From contig CAWGGJ010000005.1 in NCBI GenBank assembly GCA_963822175.1, positions 62,001 to 126,000 of the forward strand: a stretch of DNA of 64,000 nucleotides. The letters run 5' to 3'. The notes below the pieces were generated by a model. It was given only the letters and a program-made list of their open reading frames with translations. It made no database searches and was not told where the DNA came from. A program made the translations under genes and the position numbers. Positions 60,432-64,000 of the stretch are shown here, one piece after another. How positions within the stretch are numbered: position 1 is the first letter of the stretch; the number at the start of each line of letters is the position of its first letter. This DNA is from FEB-25 sp963822175 (GTDB taxonomy: Bacteria; Chloroflexota; Anaerolineae; Anaerolineales; UBA4823).

Positions 60432-61760
60432 ATGAAATCTTTACATAACTGGAAATTCCTTCTTTTTATCCTCCCGCTTTTCCTGGCCATCGTTTTTATG
60501 TTCCCAGCCTCTGCCATGGCAAGTGAAAATAAAGTTGAAGGGACAGTGGGTAAAGGCGAAGTCCTGGATCAGAGCCTGATCTTACTGGCACCGGAAGTCG
60601 TGATGGATGGTGTGATCAACGGGGATTTAATTGCCATTGGGAATGAAGTCGCGATCAATGGGAAAGTCAGCGGAAGTTTATTTGTCATTGGTAAGAATGT
60701 AAACATCAACGGTCCAGTTGAAGGTACTGTCTATGCTGCCGCGATGAAGTTAACTATAGGCCCAAAAGCAACCATTGGGCGGGATGTCTATTTCATTGGG
60801 GCAAGTCTTGAAACTCAGGAAACCTCTACGATCAACCGCGACCTTCACGCGGTCAGCCTGGAAGCTGGCCTATCTGGCACTGTAGCCGGGGATGTTGATG
60901 CACTTATTGGCCCGGTGAATATCATTAATGTCATATATAACTTTGCCCTTGAGAAGGGATGGTTATCCCAATCTCTGCAGTTTAAGTTACCCTGGTTGCA
61001 AGGCGGATCTTTAATCCAACCTGTTCAGGTGATTGCATTCGGTTTGTCGTCCATAAACGACGAAACAATTACTGCACCTTTAGCTAAAACTGTATTAAAT
61101 GCAGGCCAAATCTTACAGGCTTCTGGTCAGAGCAGCACAATCGATGTTGAACGCCTTAACAGCTGGTTGGTTCCTCTTCTGCGGAACCTGGCTGCACTTC
61201 TCATCCTGGGTTTATTAGTGCTCTGGCTGGTCCCCACCCAGTTAAGCTGGGCAGGGGAGCAAGCCCGGGTCAGCCCCTGGCGGATGCTGCTGACCGGCCT
61301 GCTGGTTTTCATCATTGGCTGGTTTGCAGCCATCCTGGCTCTTGTAGTGGTCCTGGGTCTTGCATTTTTCCTCTATTGGGTGTCTCTCCCTGGCTTGGGC
61401 TTTTTAGTAGGAGCCCTTGGTTTGATGGCTCTTGGACTGGCATTAATTGTATTCTGGCTTTCGATCGCCTATTTTAGTAAAATCATCATTGCTTTCCTTT
61501 TTGGTAAGTTGCTTTTCAAGCGCTTCCTGCCAAAATATGCTGACCACCGCATCCTGCCATTCCTCACCGGGGTGATCATTTATGCCCTGGTTGCTTCCAT
61601 TCCATACCTGGGTTGGCTGGTGGTTGTGATTGTTACCTTTTCCGGTCTAGGCGCTCTCTGGAAACTATCCAGTATACGCAAACTGCCTGAGATTGAATCC
61701 ACGGCACTGCCTCAACTCGATGGTGATGAGCCGGAGACAAGCGTAATTGTAGAAGAATAA
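60432..61760 (+). CDS. Membrane protein with bactofilin-like (polymer-forming) domain
   Basis: 442 residues: signal or membrane segment (about 8-30), then a right-handed beta-helix-type repeat (about 35-170) of hydrophobic six-residue turns with Gly/Asn corners (VMDGVINGDLIAIGNEVAIN, GKVSGSLFVIGKNVNINGPV), as in bactofilins and polymer-forming cytoskeletal proteins. Several membrane helices follow (about 245-410). The beta-helix is therefore probably outside or in the envelope, unlike classic cytosolic bactofilins. It may scaffold an envelope layer. The next gene follows after 45 bases. Confidence 0.82.
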   Translation: MKSLHNWKFLLFILPLFLAIVFMFPASAMASENKVEGTVGKGEVLDQSLILLAPEVVMDGVINGDLIAIGNEVAINGKVSGSLFVIGKNVNINGPVEGTVYAAAMKLTIGPKATIGRDVYFIGASLETQETSTINRDLHAVSLEAGLSGTVAGDVDALIGPVNIINVIYNFALEKGWLSQSLQFKLPWLQGGSLIQPVQVIAFGLSSINDETITAPLAKTVLNAGQILQASGQSSTIDVERLNSWLVPLLRNLAALLILGLLVLWLVPTQLSWAGEQARVSPWRMLLTGLLVFIIGWFAAILALVVVLGLAFFLYWVSLPGLGFLVGALGLMALGLALIVFWLSIAYFSKIIIAFLFGKLLFKRFLPKYADHRILPFLTGVIIYALVASIPYLGWLVVVIVTFSGLGALWKLSSIRKLPEIESTALPQLDGDEPETSVIVEE

Positions 61761-61805
61761 TTTCCTCATAAAGTATTGGCGGATAAATCGAAAGGAGAAC
61801 CAAAA

Positions 61806-63467
61806 ATGCAACCAAAACCCAAAAGTAGAAGAAGACGTGCGTTTCCATATTTATTATTCGGTTTATTTATTGCTGTGATCCTGGTGGGTATTTTATCTGT
61901 CCTATACCTGATATACGAGAAAAAACCTGTCACTTTGGAAAACCTGCTCCAACTTCAAACAAGCTTATTATTCATGTACATCGACGTCATTGCTGTGTAT
62001 AGCGCCCTGGTTTGGGGATTCGTTGGCTATCAAAAAGACGTGGCTGAAGATAATCGCCGATATGCAGACTGGTTGACAAAAAATCAACAGAAAGAGCTCC
62101 TGCAAGTGCAGGAAGGCAAGACTGCGCTGGATCAAAAGCATCAAGAGGAAATCGCCCTGCTCAATGAACAGATCACCAATGAGGGAGCTAAATTCCAGGA
62201 TATAGAAGCGATCATCCGGCGTGGAAAGCAGCAGTGGCAGGCTACTTTTGATGCAGTGGATGATCTGATCATCTTGACCGATGAAACAGGAAATATCCTG
62301 CGCTGCAACCGGGCTACCGGGGAGGTTCTTCAGCTTGGATACAACCAGATCATTGGCCGCGGAATCGATGATCTGTTCTCCAATGAAACCTTCAACCTGC
62401 TGGGGATGAATCCTGGGGAGAAAAAGGATTTGAAAATCCCCCATCTGGAGCTCTGGTACGAGATCACCAAAAACCACCTGCTGGTCGATGGCAGGCAGGA
62501 AGGATGGGTGTATATATTTAGGAATGTTACCCCTCAAAAGCAGGCTTTCAGGGATCAGCAGCGTTTGACCCAGTACTATGAGCTATTGGCAAATAACAGC
62601 CCGGTTGCCATCGTAACGCTCGACCTGGAGGACAAAATCATCGACTGCAACCCGGCGTTTGAAAATATGTTCCTTTACAATAAGAAAGAAGTTGTTGGCT
62701 CAAAACTTGACGCATTGATTTCTCCACCAGAGCTGGCCTTTGAAGCCACCGGGATCACTGAATCGGTTCGTAGCGGTGGAAAAATTCGCTCCATCACCCA
62801 GCGAAAACGCAAAGACGGTTCCCTGGTGGATGTGGAGCTGTTTGGGATCCCGGTCGTTCTTGGTGGTAAACAGGTTGGCTCACTGGGCTTATATCACGAT
62901 GTTTCGATGTTGGTTCATTCCCAACCTACCCCACCAGTCATCGTGGAGCAAGCACAACCTGACGCAATCGAGCCAAAGGTAGAGGTATTTGAACCTGCTG
63001 CAGTGGAAGAATCTCCTGTTGCGGAAGAACCTCCCGTTGAAGTCGTTCCAGCCAGAAGGCGCCCGATCCCGATCGATAAAATCGAAGGCATTGGCCCTGT
63101 TTACGGTCTAAAATTGTTTGAGCTAGGCGTCAAGACCACGGAGGATCTGCTTGAGCGTGGCAAGGATCCTAAAGGCCGGAAAGAATTGGAGGACAGGACC
63201 GGTATTTCTCCTTCACTGATCTTGAAGTGGGTCAATATGGCCGATCTGATGCGCATCAAAGGGATTGGTGAAGAGTACAGCGAGTTGCTCGAACGAGCCG
63301 GGGTGGATACGGTCAAGGAATTACGTAACCGGGTTCCGAAAAACCTGTATGATGCCATGGTACAAGCCAACGAGGAGCATAAACTGGTCAGGAGAGTACC
63401 CCATTTATCTGAGGTGGAAAACTGGGTAAAGGCAGCCAAGGAAGCTGAACCCATCATGACCTATTAG
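61806..63467 (+). CDS. Membrane PAS protein with C-terminal DUF4332 helix-hairpin-helix domain
   Basis: 553 residues from ATG 61806 (AAAGGAGAA); TTG 61776 is a longer alternative. Basic start, two membrane helices (14-37, 52-75), coiled coil (80-145), two PAS domains (about 145-245 and 255-370, each ending in a G-W/L-x-Y strand), an acidic Pro/Glu/Val linker (372-418) and a DUF4332 region (420-548) with two helix-hairpin-helix motifs (IEGIGP, IKGIGE). No kinase, cyclase or phosphodiesterase is present. HhH domains commonly bind DNA or act as protein adaptors. The fusion points to a membrane sensor that meets nucleic acid or a partner protein directly. Confidence 0.85.
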   Translation: MQPKPKSRRRRAFPYLLFGLFIAVILVGILSVLYLIYEKKPVTLENLLQLQTSLLFMYIDVIAVYSALVWGFVGYQKDVAEDNRRYADWLTKNQQKELLQVQEGKTALDQKHQEEIALLNEQITNEGAKFQDIEAIIRRGKQQWQATFDAVDDLIILTDETGNILRCNRATGEVLQLGYNQIIGRGIDDLFSNETFNLLGMNPGEKKDLKIPHLELWYEITKNHLLVDGRQEGWVYIFRNVTPQKQAFRDQQRLTQYYELLANNSPVAIVTLDLEDKIIDCNPAFENMFLYNKKEVVGSKLDALISPPELAFEATGITESVRSGGKIRSITQRKRKDGSLVDVELFGIPVVLGGKQVGSLGLYHDVSMLVHSQPTPPVIVEQAQPDAIEPKVEVFEPAAVEESPVAEEPPVEVVPARRRPIPIDKIEGIGPVYGLKLFELGVKTTEDLLERGKDPKGRKELEDRTGISPSLILKWVNMADLMRIKGIGEEYSELLERAGVDTVKELRNRVPKNLYDAMVQANEEHKLVRRVPHLSEVENWVKAAKEAEPIMTY

Positions 63468-63496
63468 TAGGATTATAAGATAAGGGAGTATCACTT

Positions 63497-63525
63497 GCGA
63501 GCCGGGTCAAGTAACCCCGGCTCGC
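63497..63525 (+). terminator. Terminator after the PAS/DUF4332 gene
   Basis: 10-bp GC-rich stem GCGAGCCGGG (63497-63506) / CCCGGCTCGC (63516-63525) followed by TGTTATTA, 30 bases after the stop codon. Confidence 0.8.
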
Positions 63526-63612
63526 TGTTATTACCAGGTATCATGACTTGTAAATAGTTCCTTGAATGAAACCAATCATTCCCCACTCTATTGATTTTTT
63601 AGAAGCCTGATC

Positions 63613-63631
63613 CGAAACCCTCTGGGTTTCG
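63613..63631 (+). terminator. Second hairpin with T-tail
   Basis: 8-bp stem CGAAACCC (63613-63620) / GGGTTTCG (63624-63631), loop TCT, followed by TTTTACT. It is a back-up terminator or the end of a small transcript. The surrounding gap 63532-63814 has no supported gene. Confidence 0.6.
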
Positions 63632-63814
63632 TTTTACTGGATTATTAAAAATTGATTCTTCAAATCAAGTGATTTGTTCTTCGGCATGAGTAAATTGGTC
63701 AACTCACTGAGGATCTAAGCGATCATATTGGTTAGTTGGTAACATATGAGATTCACAAACAGGTAGTAGCGGAAGAATTGCCTGTAGTAGACTAATAAAT
63801 ATTCTAATGGAAAA

Positions 63815-63845
63815 TTAACAATATATAGCCACGATACTCTATAAT
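63815..63845 (+). promoter_or_regulatory. Probable promoter of the last gene
   Basis: TATAAT (63840-63845) lies 19 bases after TTAACA (63815-63820), a close but wide-spaced sigma-70-type pair. The partial gene starts about 50 bases downstream. Confidence 0.5.
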
Positions 63846-63895
63846 ATGGTGTTTGAAAGATTAATAACTTATGTGACCAGGAAGGAATAATACTA

Positions 63896-64000
63896 ATGAC
63901 GAATGAAAAATCATCCAAATCAAAACGTGTGAGCATCAGTAAGCGCAAGCTGGCGAATACTGCGGGTGAGCTGGAGGAAGCAGCATTGGTTGCTGCCACC
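63896..64000 (+). CDS. N-terminus of an unknown protein, cut by window edge
   Basis: ATG 63896 is preceded by AGGAAGGAATA and opens a frame of 35 codons to the window end. The visible peptide is basic and Ser/Lys-rich (MTNEKSSKSKRVSISKRK) and then turns Ala/Glu-rich (GELEEAALVAAT). Too little is seen to name it; the start and ribosome-binding site make it a real gene with good likelihood. The opposite-strand frame across the same bases is probably shadow. Confidence 0.6.
   Translation, partial: MTNEKSSKSKRVSISKRKLANTAGELEEAALVAAT

Overview
The window reads as chromosomal DNA of an anaerobic, fermentative bacterium, most likely a member of the Chloroflexota (Anaerolineae). This is an inference from gene flavour: mid-range GC, lipoproteins built from META domains with Thr/Pro-rich linkers, an arginine deiminase fermentation pathway, NarL-type signalling and many small envelope proteins of unknown function. 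I see no rRNA, tRNA, CRISPR array, transposase or prophage. Most genes from 9 to 54 kb are on the minus strand; those before 9 kb and most after 54 kb are on the plus strand.

Layout. (1) 1-8.4 kb, plus strand: a catabolic block with a CBS-domain protein (cut by the window edge), a choline-kinase-like phosphotransferase, a dimethylglycine/sarcosine dehydrogenase-like flavoprotein, a transaldolase, a class II aldolase, a HisC-like aminotransferase and a HAD phosphatase. The flavoprotein and the transaldolase each carry a single-base frameshift in this sequence. (2) 8.4-15.7 kb: a NUDIX hydrolase, an acyl-CoA dehydrogenase, a phasin-like protein, a wax ester/diacylglycerol acyltransferase, a UbiB-family kinase, an RDD protein and an unknown protein, suggesting storage-lipid metabolism. 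(3) 16-25.9 kb: a Cys-loop (pentameric) ion channel with duplicated PPC-like N-terminal domains beside a two-helix K+ channel, then many envelope or stress-type genes (HdeD, DUF2252, META lipoprotein, LURP-one-like, DUF1269, Bax inhibitor-1). (4) 26-41.6 kb: a long minus-strand gene train for arginine fermentation (YfcC/ArcD-like carrier, ornithine carbamoyltransferase, two M20 peptidases, NhaC-type antiporter, ThrE exporter, carbamate kinase, arginine deiminase) running on into a ZIP-like transporter, polyphosphate kinase 2 and a P2-type ATPase that lacks most Ca2+ ligands. (5) 41.6-50.6 kb: a single-domain response regulator, small membrane proteins, a NarL-type two-component pair and a PRC-barrel/DUF1269 fusion. 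(6) 50.8-54.2 kb: a 1140-residue lipoprotein with seven META and two PKD domains. (7) 54.5-64 kb: an endonuclease/phosphatase-fold protein, a membrane-anchored alkaline-phosphatase-fold protein, YihY, a bactofilin-like membrane protein and a membrane PAS protein ending in a DUF4332 helix-hairpin-helix domain.

How it fits together. Arginine deiminase, ornithine carbamoyltransferase and carbamate kinase give one ATP per arginine. The M20 peptidases could supply amino acids from peptides, the carriers could exchange arginine for ornithine and export surplus amino acids, and polyphosphate kinase could buffer phosphoryl groups. The most distinctive signals are a 97-bp promoter module present twice without gaps (42099-42195 and 45160-45256), a three-member family of about 100-residue membrane proteins scattered through the envelope genes, the channel pair at 16-18.4 kb, and the atypical P2 ATPase.
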